From: an uncultured Clostridium sp.
Lineage (GTDB): Bacteria; Bacillota; Clostridia; Lachnospirales; Lachnospiraceae
Length of the DNA: 64,000 nt
Reading direction: 5' to 3'
Assembly (NCBI GenBank): GCA_945915475.1
Contig: CAMEFI010000005.1
Span: forward strand, 62,001 to 126,000
How positions within the stretch are numbered: position 1 is the stretch's first letter; every line of letters starts with the position of its first letter. Position numbers and translations under genes: made by a program. The notes beneath the pieces are model-generated. The model had not been told where the DNA came from. It searched no databases and worked only from the letters and a program-made list of their open reading frames with translations. Below are positions 24,014 through 33,103 of the stretch, one piece after another.

Positions 24014-26008
24014 ATGATGGATTATCAAGAGTTTAAGGATGAGATAAAAGACAATATTAAGACGTTTTTGCCGGAGGAATTTGCCGACAGCAAAGTAGAA
24101 ATCAACGAAGTTATCAAGAACAATGACACAAAGCTTGATGCAGTTACTATCTTAAGTCCGGACAGTAACATCAGTCCTACCATTTACTTAAATGATTTTT
24201 ATACGCAGTATGAAAATGGCAGAGATATGGAAGATATTATGACACAGATTGCAGAAATTAGGGTAAGCAACGAAGTGAATCAGTCAATGGATGTCAGCCA
24301 TGTTATGGATTTTGATATGGTAAAGGATAACATTATACCAAGACTTGTGAATGCAGAGATGAATGAGGAACTTCTTAAGAACCGTCCGCATACAGAGGTA
24401 AGCGATCTGGCAGTTATTTATGCAGTTGTGGTGGAAAGTGATGAAAGGGGACTGGCAAGTATTCCGATTACCAATCAGATGATGGAATCTTATGGCGTTA
24501 CCACGGAAGAACTTCATGAGACTGCGGTGGCAAACATGGAAGAGAAATCTCCATCAAGGTTTGCTTCTCTTATGGATATCATTAAGGAAAAAGCTGTCAG
24601 CGGAATCATGCAGGATATGGAAGTAGACAAAGAGGCTGCAGAGGAAATGTTTGAATCCATGATGCCGGCAGAGGAAACGCCCATGTATGTGATTTCCAAT
24701 GAACAGGGCATTAATGGTGCAAGCAGTATCTTGGATGAAAAATTAATGGACCAGGTGGCAGAGCAGGTTGGAGATGACTTCTTTGTATTACCTTCGTCTA
24801 TTCATGAGTGCATCGTGATTCCGAATGACGGCAGAATGGAGCTTGAAGCGTTAGAGCAGATGGTTCAGGAAGTCAATGAAACGCAGGTGCTCCCGCAGGA
24901 GAGACTTTCCGATCATGTTTATACGTATAATGCACAGTCGCATGAGCTGACAAGAGCAGACCGGAGTGAGGAGATAAGCCAAAATATTGACGGAAAGGTG
25001 CAGGAAGAAATTGCTTATGATGCTGCCGCAAAGGATGATTCGCCATTTGTAGACGGTGCAGATGTGCATGAAGTATCTAGTGAGCCAAAAGAGTATGAAA
25101 AAATTGAAGAGGTCACCATGAAGTTTGGAAAAGGCTTAGTTGGAGAAGCATTTCAGGGTAAGGATGGAAATGAATACTGTGAGATTAAAATTCCAAACCG
25201 GGATGAAGCAGATAAATCCCCATGGGCATCCTTTGTGGTAAAAAGTAATCAGGTGCATGAGGATAAGTTTGGTAAGGGCATGTGGACTAAGCTTCCGGCA
25301 GAAGGCAGTACAACGGTAAAGAAGCCTGAAATCATCGGACAGGATGAAAATGGCAAGAACCAGTATCAAGATACCATGACCAAGGTGCCGAATAAGGAAC
25401 TGAAAGCTATGGTAGAAGCTTATAAGGAACGTCCAAGAGAGAATCAGATGGAAACGGTAACCATTAAGTGTGCCAAGGGCGTTGTGGGCGAACCGTTTCA
25501 GGGGAAAGACGGAAACGAATATCGTCAGGTAAAGATTCCAAATAAGGATGAAGCGGATAAATCCCCATGGGCAACCTTTGTGGTAAAAAGTAACCAGATT
25601 CATGAGGATAAGTTTGGTAAGGGAATGTTTATGAAGCTTCCTGCAGAGGGAAGTACCACAGTGCGTAAGGATGAGCCAACCATGGAAAAGGATGGCAAGA
25701 TGCAGTATGAGACAAAGACAACCAAGGTGCCAAATAAAGAGCTTAAGGAAATGGTTGAGTTTTACAAGGATCATGACCAGTCCAAAGAGCAGCCACAGCA
25801 GTCTCCAAAGAGGGAGGAAAAGAAAGCACCAGCAAAGGAAGAAAAGGCAGCTCCTGCAAAGGCAGAAAAGAAAACTCCAAGAAAAACAAAGGAAAAGGAG
25901 CAGTCATCCTTAAGTGAGAGAATTTCTAAAAAGAAAGAACAGTCACAGGAAAAACAACAGGAAAAACCGAAGAAGGAACAGACCAAAAATAAAGGTCAGG
26001 AGATATAA
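24014..26008 (+). CDS. DUF5688 protein with duplicated C-terminal module
   Basis: A 664-aa soluble protein. The N-terminal ~300 residues fit DUF5688 (MDYQEFKDEIKDNIKTFL, then PRLVNAEMNEELL and VYAVVVESDERGLASIP-type strings). Two ~110-residue repeats follow (~360-475 and ~480-595), sharing QGKDGNEY, IPN-DEADKSPWA-FVVKSNQ and HEDKFGKGM. The last ~70 residues are Lys/Glu/Pro/Ala-rich. DUF5688 proteins are frequent in Clostridia ICEs and their role is unknown. The repeats read like a small beta domain that binds another protein or DNA. AGGAGG supports the start. Confidence 0.72.
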   Translation: MMDYQEFKDEIKDNIKTFLPEEFADSKVEINEVIKNNDTKLDAVTILSPDSNISPTIYLNDFYTQYENGRDMEDIMTQIAEIRVSNEVNQSMDVSHVMDFDMVKDNIIPRLVNAEMNEELLKNRPHTEVSDLAVIYAVVVESDERGLASIPITNQMMESYGVTTEELHETAVANMEEKSPSRFASLMDIIKEKAVSGIMQDMEVDKEAAEEMFESMMPAEETPMYVISNEQGINGASSILDEKLMDQVAEQVGDDFFVLPSSIHECIVIPNDGRMELEALEQMVQEVNETQVLPQERLSDHVYTYNAQSHELTRADRSEEISQNIDGKVQEEIAYDAAAKDDSPFVDGADVHEVSSEPKEYEKIEEVTMKFGKGLVGEAFQGKDGNEYCEIKIPNRDEADKSPWASFVVKSNQVHEDKFGKGMWTKLPAEGSTTVKKPEIIGQDENGKNQYQDTMTKVPNKELKAMVEAYKERPRENQMETVTIKCAKGVVGEPFQGKDGNEYRQVKIPNKDEADKSPWATFVVKSNQIHEDKFGKGMFMKLPAEGSTTVRKDEPTMEKDGKMQYETKTTKVPNKELKEMVEFYKDHDQSKEQPQQSPKREEKKAPAKEEKAAPAKAEKKTPRKTKEKEQSSLSERISKKKEQSQEKQQEKPKKEQTKNKGQEI

Positions 26009-26015
26009 AAGTACG

Positions 26016-26044
26016 TTGAAATTTAGGGATAGAAATGGTATTCT
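26016..26044 (+). promoter_or_regulatory. predicted promoter of the holin-like toxin mRNA
   Basis: TTGAAA (26016-26021) and TATTCT (26039-26044) are separated by 17 bases. Transcription from here would give a ~95-base leader containing the palindrome GTGCCTAGGCAC. A long structured leader is usual for type I toxins. Confidence 0.55.
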
Positions 26045-26143
26045 TTAATTGTGCCTAGGCACAGGAAAGTACCTACAACAGGGTGGTAACCTCCCGAGCT
26101 TATACCAGGCAACTGGAGTACATAGGAAGGGAGGTGCGTAGTT

Positions 26144-26260
26144 ATGACAGCTGCAGATATCATATTGATATTTATAGGGATTATCGGCTTGCTGATATCC
26201 TTTGGTAGTTTAGTGATTGCGTTTCTTGCCTTTCTCGACAAGAGGAACAAGAAGAAATAA
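26144..26260 (+). CDS. holin-like type I toxin peptide
   Basis: A 38-aa peptide starting MTAADIILIFIGIIGLL and ending FLDKRNKKK. One membrane helix with a basic C-terminal end fits the Hol_Tox/TxpA-like group of type I toxins that insert in the membrane. GGGAGG lies 10 bases before the ATG. A minus-strand promoter and terminator bracket its 3' end (26255-26393), the arrangement of an antisense RNA antitoxin. As part of the ICE it may stabilise the element by killing cells that lose it. Confidence 0.7.
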   Translation: MTAADIILIFIGIIGLLISFGSLVIAFLAFLDKRNKKK

Positions 26261-26358
26261 AAATGCCTACCCTGTCCGACACACAGAGTAGGCAACGTCC
26301 GTAAGGACAAACCATACTTTTTTCGGGAGCATCCACTGCTGTGTGGGTGCTTTCCTTT
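26255..26358 (-). ncRNA. predicted antisense RNA antitoxin to the holin-like toxin
   Basis: On the minus strand, a promoter at 26365-26393 would start RNA near 26358. It would run leftward and stop at a hairpin (TGCCTAC paired with GTAGGCA, 26264-26294) followed on that strand by TTTTTATTTCTTC. The ~100-base RNA overlaps the 3' end of the toxin mRNA, as RatA overlaps TxpA. Ends are approximate. Confidence 0.6.
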
Positions 26359-26364
26359 ATTCAT

Positions 26365-26393
26365 AATATACCATTTTGTATCCAATAATTCAA
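26365..26393 (-). promoter_or_regulatory. predicted promoter of the antisense RNA
   Basis: On the minus strand TTGAAT (26393-26388), 17 bases, then TATATT (26370-26365). The spacing is ideal and no leftward gene lies behind it except the antisense RNA. Confidence 0.55.
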
Positions 26394-26418
26394 TACAATT
26401 TTATTTTTTACATGAAAT

Positions 26419-26458
26419 GAGCGATTTGTTTTCCCAAAGAAGATAAATCGCTCTTTTG
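26419..26458 (+). terminator. terminator behind the toxin locus
   Basis: GAGCGATTT (26419-26427) pairs with AAATCGCTC (26445-26453) and TTTTGTC follows. It isolates the toxin region from the gene at 26479. Confidence 0.7.
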
Positions 26459-26478
26459 TCTTGGAAGGAGATTTTTTG

Positions 26479-26667
26479 ATGGAAAAACAAGTGGTAGAAA
26501 TGACGCCCCGGGAATTTGCAAAAATGATTAACGAAAGAGATACAAAGGAAGAGTTTATGATTGCTGTTGATTTGTCGGGTTTTGCCGAAAAGAAATATCC
26601 TTTGTCAGATGGAAAAGTCGAAGAAAACATGCCGTCTGTATTTGAAGGTGGTGAGATAGATGGATGA
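26479..26667 (+). CDS. small hypothetical protein before the RadC/ArdC polyvalent gene
   Basis: 62 aa from ATG 26479, 8 bases after GGAAGGAG; an earlier in-frame TTG has no ribosome site. It is acidic, starts MEKQVVEMTPREFAKMIN and has no membrane segment. It overlaps the next gene by 8 bases. No family recognised; coupling suggests it works with or regulates the polyvalent protein. Confidence 0.55.
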   Translation: MEKQVVEMTPREFAKMINERDTKEEFMIAVDLSGFAEKKYPLSDGKVEENMPSVFEGGEIDG

Positions 26668-29600
26668 GATAGAACAAGCATTTCACGTTGACCAGGTAAG
26701 CATACGCCTTGTAAAGGATGCACCGCTTTTAGGGGATGAGCCGCTTAACAGTCCGGAAAAGGTGGTGGAAAAGCTTGCCGGGATGATGTCGGAGTTTGAC
26801 CGGGAAGTGGTAGGCGTTATAAATTTTCGCTCTGATATGACACCCATTAACATTCACTTTGCTTCGATGGGTTCCATCAATGAAGCAGTTGCCCATCCAA
26901 GAGAGATTATGAAAGCAGCGATTCTATCTAATGCTTCCAATATGATGCTTTTGCATAATCATCCGTCCGGGAACTTAGAGCCAAGTAAGGAAGATACGAT
27001 GCTTACTGACCGGATGAACCGGGTATGTGAACTAATGGGTATTCCGCTTACAGACCATATTATTGTGGGCGGTGATAATACCCGTTTTTTTTCTTTTAAG
27101 CAAAAGGAAATGATGCCCATGCCTTCACTGCGTCTTAAGAGCGATTATAAAAGCGTAAACATTGGAAGCGTAGCGGAAAAGAGCGACTATCAGGAAAAGG
27201 GAGAGAAGCTGCCTACACAGGTAGCACAGATTACGGAAAAATTGGAGCAGGGAATTAAGGATTTGTTTCAGTCCGATACGTATAAAAATTACTTAAATAC
27301 CATGTCAAAATTCCATAGCTATAGCTTTAATAATACATTGCTGATTGCTTTGCAAAAACCGGATGCTACAAAGGTTGCCGGTTATACGTCCTGGGTAAAG
27401 GATTTTCACCGGCATGTAAAAAAGGGCGAAAAGGGAATCAAGATATTTGCTCCTGCACCGTATAAGAAAAAAGAGCTTCGTGATGTCATTGATCCAAATA
27501 CTAATCAGCCTGCAAAGGACAAGAATGGAAATAAGATTCAAGAAGAGGTTGAAGTAAAGGTTCCGGCATTTAAGGTGGTAACGGTATTTGATGCCAGTCA
27601 GACCGAAGGGGAAGCGTTACCGAAACTTTTGGTGGATGAACTTGATGGCAGTGTGGAAGATTATAAGGACTTTATGAAGGCTATAGAAACCGTTTCCTCG
27701 GTACCGATTTCGTATAAGGAAATAGAAAGTGGAGCAAAGGGATATTTTTCTCCGGTGAATCAGGAAATTGTGCTTAAGGAAGGGATGCCGGAGGCACAAA
27801 CCGTAAAGACTGCAGTCCATGAACTGGCACATAGTCTTCTTCACGATCAGGAACATAAACATATGGATGGTATCGAGGAGAAACAAAAGAATCGCGAGAC
27901 GAAGGAAGTGGAAGCAGAATCCGTTGCATATACCGTTTGTCAGCATTTTGGCATCGATACTTCAGATTACAGCTTTGGTTACCTTGCCGGATGGAGCAGC
28001 GGAAAAGAACTGCCGGAGCTTAAGGAGTCCATGGAAACGATAAGGACAACCGCCAGTAAGGTCATTACGGATTTAGAGGATGCCCTTACTGAAATCAGAT
28101 TGGAAAGGAAGCAGGAAATGGAACAGATGAACCATATCGGAGAAAAAGAGAACACGTATGAGATTTATCAGCTTATTGATGGTATTGGACCGGAATATGC
28201 TTTCCGAAGTCTGGACGATATCAATAATGCCGGGCTTAACGTAGATAGGGAACATTACAGAATGGTATATTCCGGACCGATTGAAGATGTAATAAGTTTG
28301 GATGCGTTATATGAACGGTTTAATATTGACCGCTCAGAGGATTTTACAGGACACTCAATGTCAGTCAGTGATATTGTGGTGCTAAATCGTGATGGGAAAG
28401 TATCTGCCAAGTATGTGGATGCATTTGGCTTTACAGATGTGCCTGAGTTCTTAGAACAAAAGGAAATGCCAGAGAAAAAGGTATCCCTGTATGCGGCAGA
28501 GTGTAGCGAGTTTCATGGTCTTGGAGAATATCAAGAAGGAATTGATGATGTAACAAAAGCAATTGGGATATTTAATGAAATTCCTGCAGCAAGAATGAAT
28601 GGTATAAAAGCGATTGGAATTGTCCTAGAAGATGAGAAGAACCCGGTGAATAACAGAGAGTTTGATATCGTAGTTGGAAATCATATAGACCTTGATATGC
28701 TATCATATGTGCCGGAAGTGAAAGATAGTGAAGTCTGTCAAAATATGATTGCACAAATCATTGTAGCATTGCCAAATTTTGAAGTAAGAGGCGAGGTGCC
28801 TGAAGCGATTGCCGAAAAGGTTGCCAAGTATAAGGAAGCAAATTTAAGTAAGGAAGAAAAGCTTGCAATAAAGATTGATGAATTTGCCAAAGGATATAAT
28901 CCATATGGATATGCGGATGATGTGAAAGATTCGGATGCAAACATATACATGATGGTAACAGATTTGAAAAGTGGAGAGGTTCAGTACCTTGCAGACTATC
29001 TTGCGGATATTATAAATGATGAGGATGGAATCGTTTCTGAACAGATGGAAGCACAAGGTCTTTTGCAACAGCTTAAGGAGCAGGTGCCGGACTTGGAAGT
29101 AAGTGATGAATTGTTAAAACCTTTTGGGATAACTGTACAGGAAGAAACCGTTTATGCGACAGAAGATGCGATTGAAAGCTACCGGGCAAAATCAATGGAA
29201 GTATTCCATGAGCTTGACGGCGAAAACGCAGAAAGTATTGAGAAAATGGTAAAAAGTAAGGCACAGGATATTATGGACACTATGGGAATTGATGCACAGG
29301 TTTTGGATGCGGTACTGATCGGTAGCAGAAGCCGAGGCATCGAGTATGAAGAAAGTGATGTGGAATTAGTTGTCAATATTAGGGGGGATGTTCCGGAAGA
29401 AGAAATTACAGGACTGCTTAATGGAGAAAACATTGAGATTGCAGGGCAGAGTGTTGTCATGGAAACCATAGTCAATGATAAGCCGATGCCACTAGGAGAT
29501 TTTCTTCAAAATGAGGAAAGAAAACTGATGGTAGAGCAGTCACAGCAAATGGAAGAAGCAACTAAAAAAGCAGAGCGAGAAGAAACTGAGAGGGCTACAA

Positions 29601-29896
29601 AAGAAACCGGAAAATTTGCAAATTTTAAGATGGTTAAAAGTGACCAGGATAAAAGATATTATCTCTTTGCAGATGTAAAATACCCAAGTGGCGAGATATC
29701 AAAGGAAAAGCCGATTGCGGAGTTCCCAAGTAAGAAAGCCTGTGAGAAGTTTTGTAAGAAAAATAATATCAAAGCAGACGATTTGACCGGGAGCCTTAAG
29801 AAAAAGATAGAACATAAGCAGCAAATAAGCGGTGATAAAGAATTAAGTAAAAAGGAACAAAGTAAAGGTCGAGGTGGCAGTATCGAGGATGGTTGA
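26660..29896 (+). CDS. polyvalent protein: RadC/JAB, ArdC-like ssDNA-binding, zincin, YodL-like and nucleotidyltransferase-like domains
   Basis: 1078 aa. RadC/JAB-type domain at ~1-150 with metal motif HNHPSG at 99-104. ArdC N-terminal-like domain at ~175-290 (MSKFHSYSFNNTLLIALQKP, GYTSWVKDF). Zincin-type motif HELAHSLLH at 387-395. YodL/DUF4316-like part at ~490-620 (GLNVDREHYRMVYSGPIE, NIDRSEDFTGHSMSVSDIVV). Two LPD-type modules at ~620-860. Nucleotidyltransferase-like GSRSRGIEYEESDVELVV near 888-905. A Lys-rich end follows. Polyvalent proteins of this kind enter recipients with the DNA and blunt host restriction; that function is inferred here. All listed motifs look intact. Confidence 0.8.
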   Translation: MDEIEQAFHVDQVSIRLVKDAPLLGDEPLNSPEKVVEKLAGMMSEFDREVVGVINFRSDMTPINIHFASMGSINEAVAHPREIMKAAILSNASNMMLLHNHPSGNLEPSKEDTMLTDRMNRVCELMGIPLTDHIIVGGDNTRFFSFKQKEMMPMPSLRLKSDYKSVNIGSVAEKSDYQEKGEKLPTQVAQITEKLEQGIKDLFQSDTYKNYLNTMSKFHSYSFNNTLLIALQKPDATKVAGYTSWVKDFHRHVKKGEKGIKIFAPAPYKKKELRDVIDPNTNQPAKDKNGNKIQEEVEVKVPAFKVVTVFDASQTEGEALPKLLVDELDGSVEDYKDFMKAIETVSSVPISYKEIESGAKGYFSPVNQEIVLKEGMPEAQTVKTAVHELAHSLLHDQEHKHMDGIEEKQKNRETKEVEAESVAYTVCQHFGIDTSDYSFGYLAGWSSGKELPELKESMETIRTTASKVITDLEDALTEIRLERKQEMEQMNHIGEKENTYEIYQLIDGIGPEYAFRSLDDINNAGLNVDREHYRMVYSGPIEDVISLDALYERFNIDRSEDFTGHSMSVSDIVVLNRDGKVSAKYVDAFGFTDVPEFLEQKEMPEKKVSLYAAECSEFHGLGEYQEGIDDVTKAIGIFNEIPAARMNGIKAIGIVLEDEKNPVNNREFDIVVGNHIDLDMLSYVPEVKDSEVCQNMIAQIIVALPNFEVRGEVPEAIAEKVAKYKEANLSKEEKLAIKIDEFAKGYNPYGYADDVKDSDANIYMMVTDLKSGEVQYLADYLADIINDEDGIVSEQMEAQGLLQQLKEQVPDLEVSDELLKPFGITVQEETVYATEDAIESYRAKSMEVFHELDGENAESIEKMVKSKAQDIMDTMGIDAQVLDAVLIGSRSRGIEYEESDVELVVNIRGDVPEEEITGLLNGENIEIAGQSVVMETIVNDKPMPLGDFLQNEERKLMVEQSQQMEEATKKAEREETERATKETGKFANFKMVKSDQDKRYYLFADVKYPSGEISKEKPIAEFPSKKACEKFCKKNNIKADDLTGSLKKKIEHKQQISGDKELSKKEQSKGRGGSIEDG

Positions 29897-29942
29897 TACT
29901 GCTATCTTCATGTTTATTATATTTGAAAGGTTGGAAAAAAAC

Positions 29943-30809
29943 ATGAAAATAACAATGGATAAGAAATCAGAAGATTACAGACAGGTAAAAAGAGCAAATC
30001 AGTGTTTTTTATGGTGCATCCTGTTTGAGGTGGTAGGCATTATGACAATGCTCTTTTGGGGAAGTATTGGAGCACAGCTTGCTATATATTTTATGACGTT
30101 TGTGTTTGCATTTGGTATGGCAAGAAAGACGAATCTTACAGTGCCAATATATCTGCTTAAGCGAAGAACAAAGGCTGATAGGCAGAATAATATTTTGAAT
30201 CTGTTTCTTGCCATTGCAACTGCAATGTGTGGGATTCCGATTGCGATGATACTAAATGCATTTGCAAATGTATTATCATGCAACGGAAATCAGGCTACTG
30301 AGGATGTCAATGCATATCCGGTCTGGCTGGCACTACTTATTTTTGCAGTGGTACCTTCTGTAGTGGAAGAGTATGTATTTCGTGGTGTGATTTTGGAAGA
30401 ATTAAAAGTGATTGGAACGATGGAAGCAGTATTTATTAGTAGCTTATTCTTTGCTCTTTTACATTTTTCGCCGGGATCTGTATTATATGGATTTTTCTTT
30501 GGATGTGTATTTGCTCTTGTCAGACTATCAACGAATAATCTTTTGATGACGATAGTCATGCATATGACATTTAATGGAATGAATGTGTTGTTGTCCTATG
30601 CTAACCTTCAACGTATTCCAAACTGGATTATTACCATGTCTTTTCTTATGGGAGTAGTTGGATTCCTAATTATGTTTGTATGGCTTTTATCAAGAAATCC
30701 GGTGCTTGTTGAAAAGGGAAGATATAAGAAAAGGAATCTAATCACAAAAGAAGGTGTCATATCGATTCTGATATGCCTATGTGTTATGAGTATGTTATTT
30801 ATGATGTAA
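29943..30809 (+). CDS. CPBP-family intramembrane metalloprotease
   Basis: About 288 aa from ATG 29943, with GAAAGG upstream; earlier in-frame starts overlap the preceding gene. Seven or so membrane segments. The CPBP/Abi motifs are present: EEYVFRG (142-148), HFSPGSVLYGF and MHMTFNG. Members cleave membrane substrates or give self-immunity to bacteriocins. It closes the tra region and is followed by a strong terminator. The target is unknown. Confidence 0.82.
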   Translation: MKITMDKKSEDYRQVKRANQCFLWCILFEVVGIMTMLFWGSIGAQLAIYFMTFVFAFGMARKTNLTVPIYLLKRRTKADRQNNILNLFLAIATAMCGIPIAMILNAFANVLSCNGNQATEDVNAYPVWLALLIFAVVPSVVEEYVFRGVILEELKVIGTMEAVFISSLFFALLHFSPGSVLYGFFFGCVFALVRLSTNNLLMTIVMHMTFNGMNVLLSYANLQRIPNWIITMSFLMGVVGFLIMFVWLLSRNPVLVEKGRYKKRNLITKEGVISILICLCVMSMLFMM

Positions 30810-30815
30810 GTAGAA

Positions 30816-30854
30816 AGTGTCAGGTGGCCATATGTGCTGTCTGGCACTTTTTTG
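30816..30854 (+). terminator. terminator closing the CPBP protease transcript
   Basis: AGTGTCAG (30816-30823) pairs with CTGGCACT (30841-30848) with one G-T pair, then six T. It marks the border between backbone and the first cargo block. Confidence 0.8.
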
Positions 30855-30888
30855 TTCTTTTAAAATATATTGGTAAATATAAAAAATA

Positions 30889-30940
30889 TTGACAATATAT
30901 GCAATATATTGTTATAATATATGCAATATAATAACAATAT
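30889..30940 (+). promoter_or_regulatory. promoter with overlapping operator for the GHKL-ATPase operon
   Basis: TTGACA at 30889-30894, an 18-base spacer and TATAAT at 30913-30918. ATATATGCAATATA occurs twice, and ATATTGTTAT (30906-30915) is the inverted partner of ATAACAATAT (30931-30940), overlapping the -10. GGAGG of the first gene follows at once. A dimeric repressor bound here would block transcription. Confidence 0.65.
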
Positions 30941-30951
30941 GGAGGTTTTGT

Positions 30952-31176
30952 ATGGCATCAGAAAAGGAAAAAGCAGAGAGATTTAAGAGAGTTGCAGAAG
31001 GAAGAACCAATAAGATTATTGATCAAATTAGATTATTGGGGAATTGTGCAAATAGGTCGAATTATGAGTATTCAGATGAAGATATAAAGAAAATTTTTTC
31101 AGCAATAGAGAATGAATTGAAGGTAACAAAGGCGAAGTACCAATCAAAGGCACAGAACAAAAAGTTTGAATTATAA
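30952..31176 (+). CDS. small first gene of the GHKL-ATPase operon
   Basis: 74 aa from ATG 30952, with GGAGG 7 bases upstream. A basic helical protein: KEKAERFKRVAEGRTNKII, then RSNYEYSDEDIKKIFSAIEN. It is compact enough to be a DNA-binding autoregulator of the inverted-repeat operator just upstream, but no HTH or RHH is clear. It is 22 bases before the ATPase gene. Function not recognised. Confidence 0.6.
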   Translation: MASEKEKAERFKRVAEGRTNKIIDQIRLLGNCANRSNYEYSDEDIKKIFSAIENELKVTKAKYQSKAQNKKFEL

Positions 31177-31198
31177 TTAGGAAAAGGGGTTTTTACTT

Positions 31199-33103
31199 AT
31201 GGATAAATGGTTTTTCCCTACTAGGGGACATGCAGAAACAGAAGGCTTTTCAAATGCTGGTTTGGCAGAATTTAAGGGTAATCCTTTGCAGGCATTAGCT
31301 AGAGAGGTTTGTCAGAATTCTTTGGATGCAGCAGATGGTTCAGGAAGACCAGTACGTGTAGAATTTCATAAAGAGTTTGTTGAAATAAATAGTTTCCCGG
31401 GAATGGAAGATATGAGATCAGTTATTGAAAAATGTAATAAATTTTGGGGAACGGATGGAGATGCGAACACTAAAAGTTTTTTAACAAAAGCTCGAAGAGC
31501 ACTTGAAGGAAATAAATTTTTTGTGTTAAGAGTGAGTGATTACAATACCAAAGGAGTGCAAGGTGCTTTTTCAGATAAAAATATAACTCCATGGGGAGGT
31601 TTGGTAAAAGGAAATTCATTTTCTGTAAAGACAGATGAAAAGAATGCACAAGGTAGCTTTGGTATAGGAAAGGCAGCTCCATTTGTTTCATCTGCTATAC
31701 AAACCATTTTCTATAGAACCTACGACATGGAAAATGTAAGAGCTACATTGGGTGTGGCAAGATTGATGGCTCATGAGATACCTATTAGTGAGTGTATGTC
31801 AGGAGAAGATCCTGTTAGGCGTTCAGTGGGGTATTATGGTGAGAATGAGGAAAAAAAACCCTCTGTTTCGATTGAAGCATTAGATAATATTTATGAACGT
31901 ACAGAATATGGGACTGATTTATTTATTCCTGCTTTTGCATATTCAACAGCTGATGATGAATGGATTAGAAAGATAATGATTGAGATTGTGGATAGTTTTC
32001 TGTATTCAATCTATTCAGGTAAATTAGAGGTTGTTGTGGAAGATAGAAAACTAACAAAGGCGACGCTTCCTTCTATGCTTCAGTTTTTAGGTGCTAAGGC
32101 AAAGAATGCGATGATGTTTTATGATGTGATTAGAGAAGACAATAGTGAGGTTATAGAAGAAACAAGACAGTATTATGAATTAGGTCAATTAAGGTTAAGA
32201 TTATTATACAAACCTGATATGAATAAAAAAGTTTTAGTTGTTCGTAATTCGGGTATGAAGATTGCAACTATTCCTAATTTACCAAAGGGTATGTCTTATG
32301 TGGGATTTTTTGAATTGCAAGGGGACAAGTTGAATGAAATATTTAGAGGGATGGAGAATCCCAAACATAATGCATGGGAACCCAAAAGACACGATAATCC
32401 TTCATTTGCAAAAAAGCATAAAGAGGAAGTAGAGGATTGGGTAAGAGACATTATTATAAAAAAACTAATTGAAAAGAGTGGTGAAGAAGCATTGTTGGAT
32501 GTGGGTGATTGTTTCAATTATAAAGAACAAGACAATCGACCAGATAAAGATGATGCGACCAAGGAAACAATTGTAGATACTGTGCAAGATATTATTATTG
32601 ATCAGATGAGAAAAACTCCATCAAAAACATTTAAATTAAGAGACCAAGGTGGAGATAGAGGGACAGGGACTGGAGAAATGTTACCAGGTACAGTTGAACC
32701 AGATGGAAATAAAAGAGGTCATCGCCATAGAACAGGTTCAAGGAAGGGTTTAAAACCAACCGGACGAGCAGGAAAGGAAAATCCGATAGGTGTAGATAAA
32801 GTATATCCAGGAACACATGAGGTAGATGTATCTGCGCGTATTATATCAAGAGGAGAAGGTGTGAGCAGATTGATATTTAACACCTTTGAAGATATATCAC
32901 TTGGTGAAATGGAAATTGTTACCAAAGGTGAAAATGGAAAAGCCCTACAATTGTTTGTTCAAGAAGTTAATGGTAGGGATGTTTCTGTGAAAAATGGTCA
33001 TATAGTAATCAGTAATGTTAAGGCAAACGAAAAGCATACGGTAGAATTTAAGATTGCAGGTAATAAAAAATACGCTATGGGGGTAAGAGCATATGGAAAT
33101 TAG
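31199..33103 (+). CDS. GHKL (Hsp90/MutL-like) ATPase of a predicted defence operon
   Basis: 634 aa. The ATP-binding N-box AREVCQNSLDAAD is at ~34-46, a DxG-like motif LRVSDYNTKGVQG at ~110-122, and the glycine-rich lid QGSFGIGKAAPF at ~151-162, in MutL/Hsp90 order. A middle domain, a basic Gly/Arg/Lys-rich linker (~490-530) and an Ig-like beta domain (~540-634) follow. GHKL ATPases act as ATP-driven dimer clamps. The frame overlaps the next gene by 11 bases. The operon lies in a cargo block full of defence genes, which is the only functional hint. AT-rich relative to the backbone. Confidence 0.75.
   Translation: MDKWFFPTRGHAETEGFSNAGLAEFKGNPLQALAREVCQNSLDAADGSGRPVRVEFHKEFVEINSFPGMEDMRSVIEKCNKFWGTDGDANTKSFLTKARRALEGNKFFVLRVSDYNTKGVQGAFSDKNITPWGGLVKGNSFSVKTDEKNAQGSFGIGKAAPFVSSAIQTIFYRTYDMENVRATLGVARLMAHEIPISECMSGEDPVRRSVGYYGENEEKKPSVSIEALDNIYERTEYGTDLFIPAFAYSTADDEWIRKIMIEIVDSFLYSIYSGKLEVVVEDRKLTKATLPSMLQFLGAKAKNAMMFYDVIREDNSEVIEETRQYYELGQLRLRLLYKPDMNKKVLVVRNSGMKIATIPNLPKGMSYVGFFELQGDKLNEIFRGMENPKHNAWEPKRHDNPSFAKKHKEEVEDWVRDIIIKKLIEKSGEEALLDVGDCFNYKEQDNRPDKDDATKETIVDTVQDIIIDQMRKTPSKTFKLRDQGGDRGTGTGEMLPGTVEPDGNKRGHRHRTGSRKGLKPTGRAGKENPIGVDKVYPGTHEVDVSARIISRGEGVSRLIFNTFEDISLGEMEIVTKGENGKALQLFVQEVNGRDVSVKNGHIVISNVKANEKHTVEFKIAGNKKYAMGVRAYGN

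Noticed and set aside
25136-25774. 212-codon leftward frame opposite the DUF5688 repeats
   Set aside because: Open only because the forward repeats avoid certain codons; the translation is Leu/Phe/His-rich with no recognisable domain.
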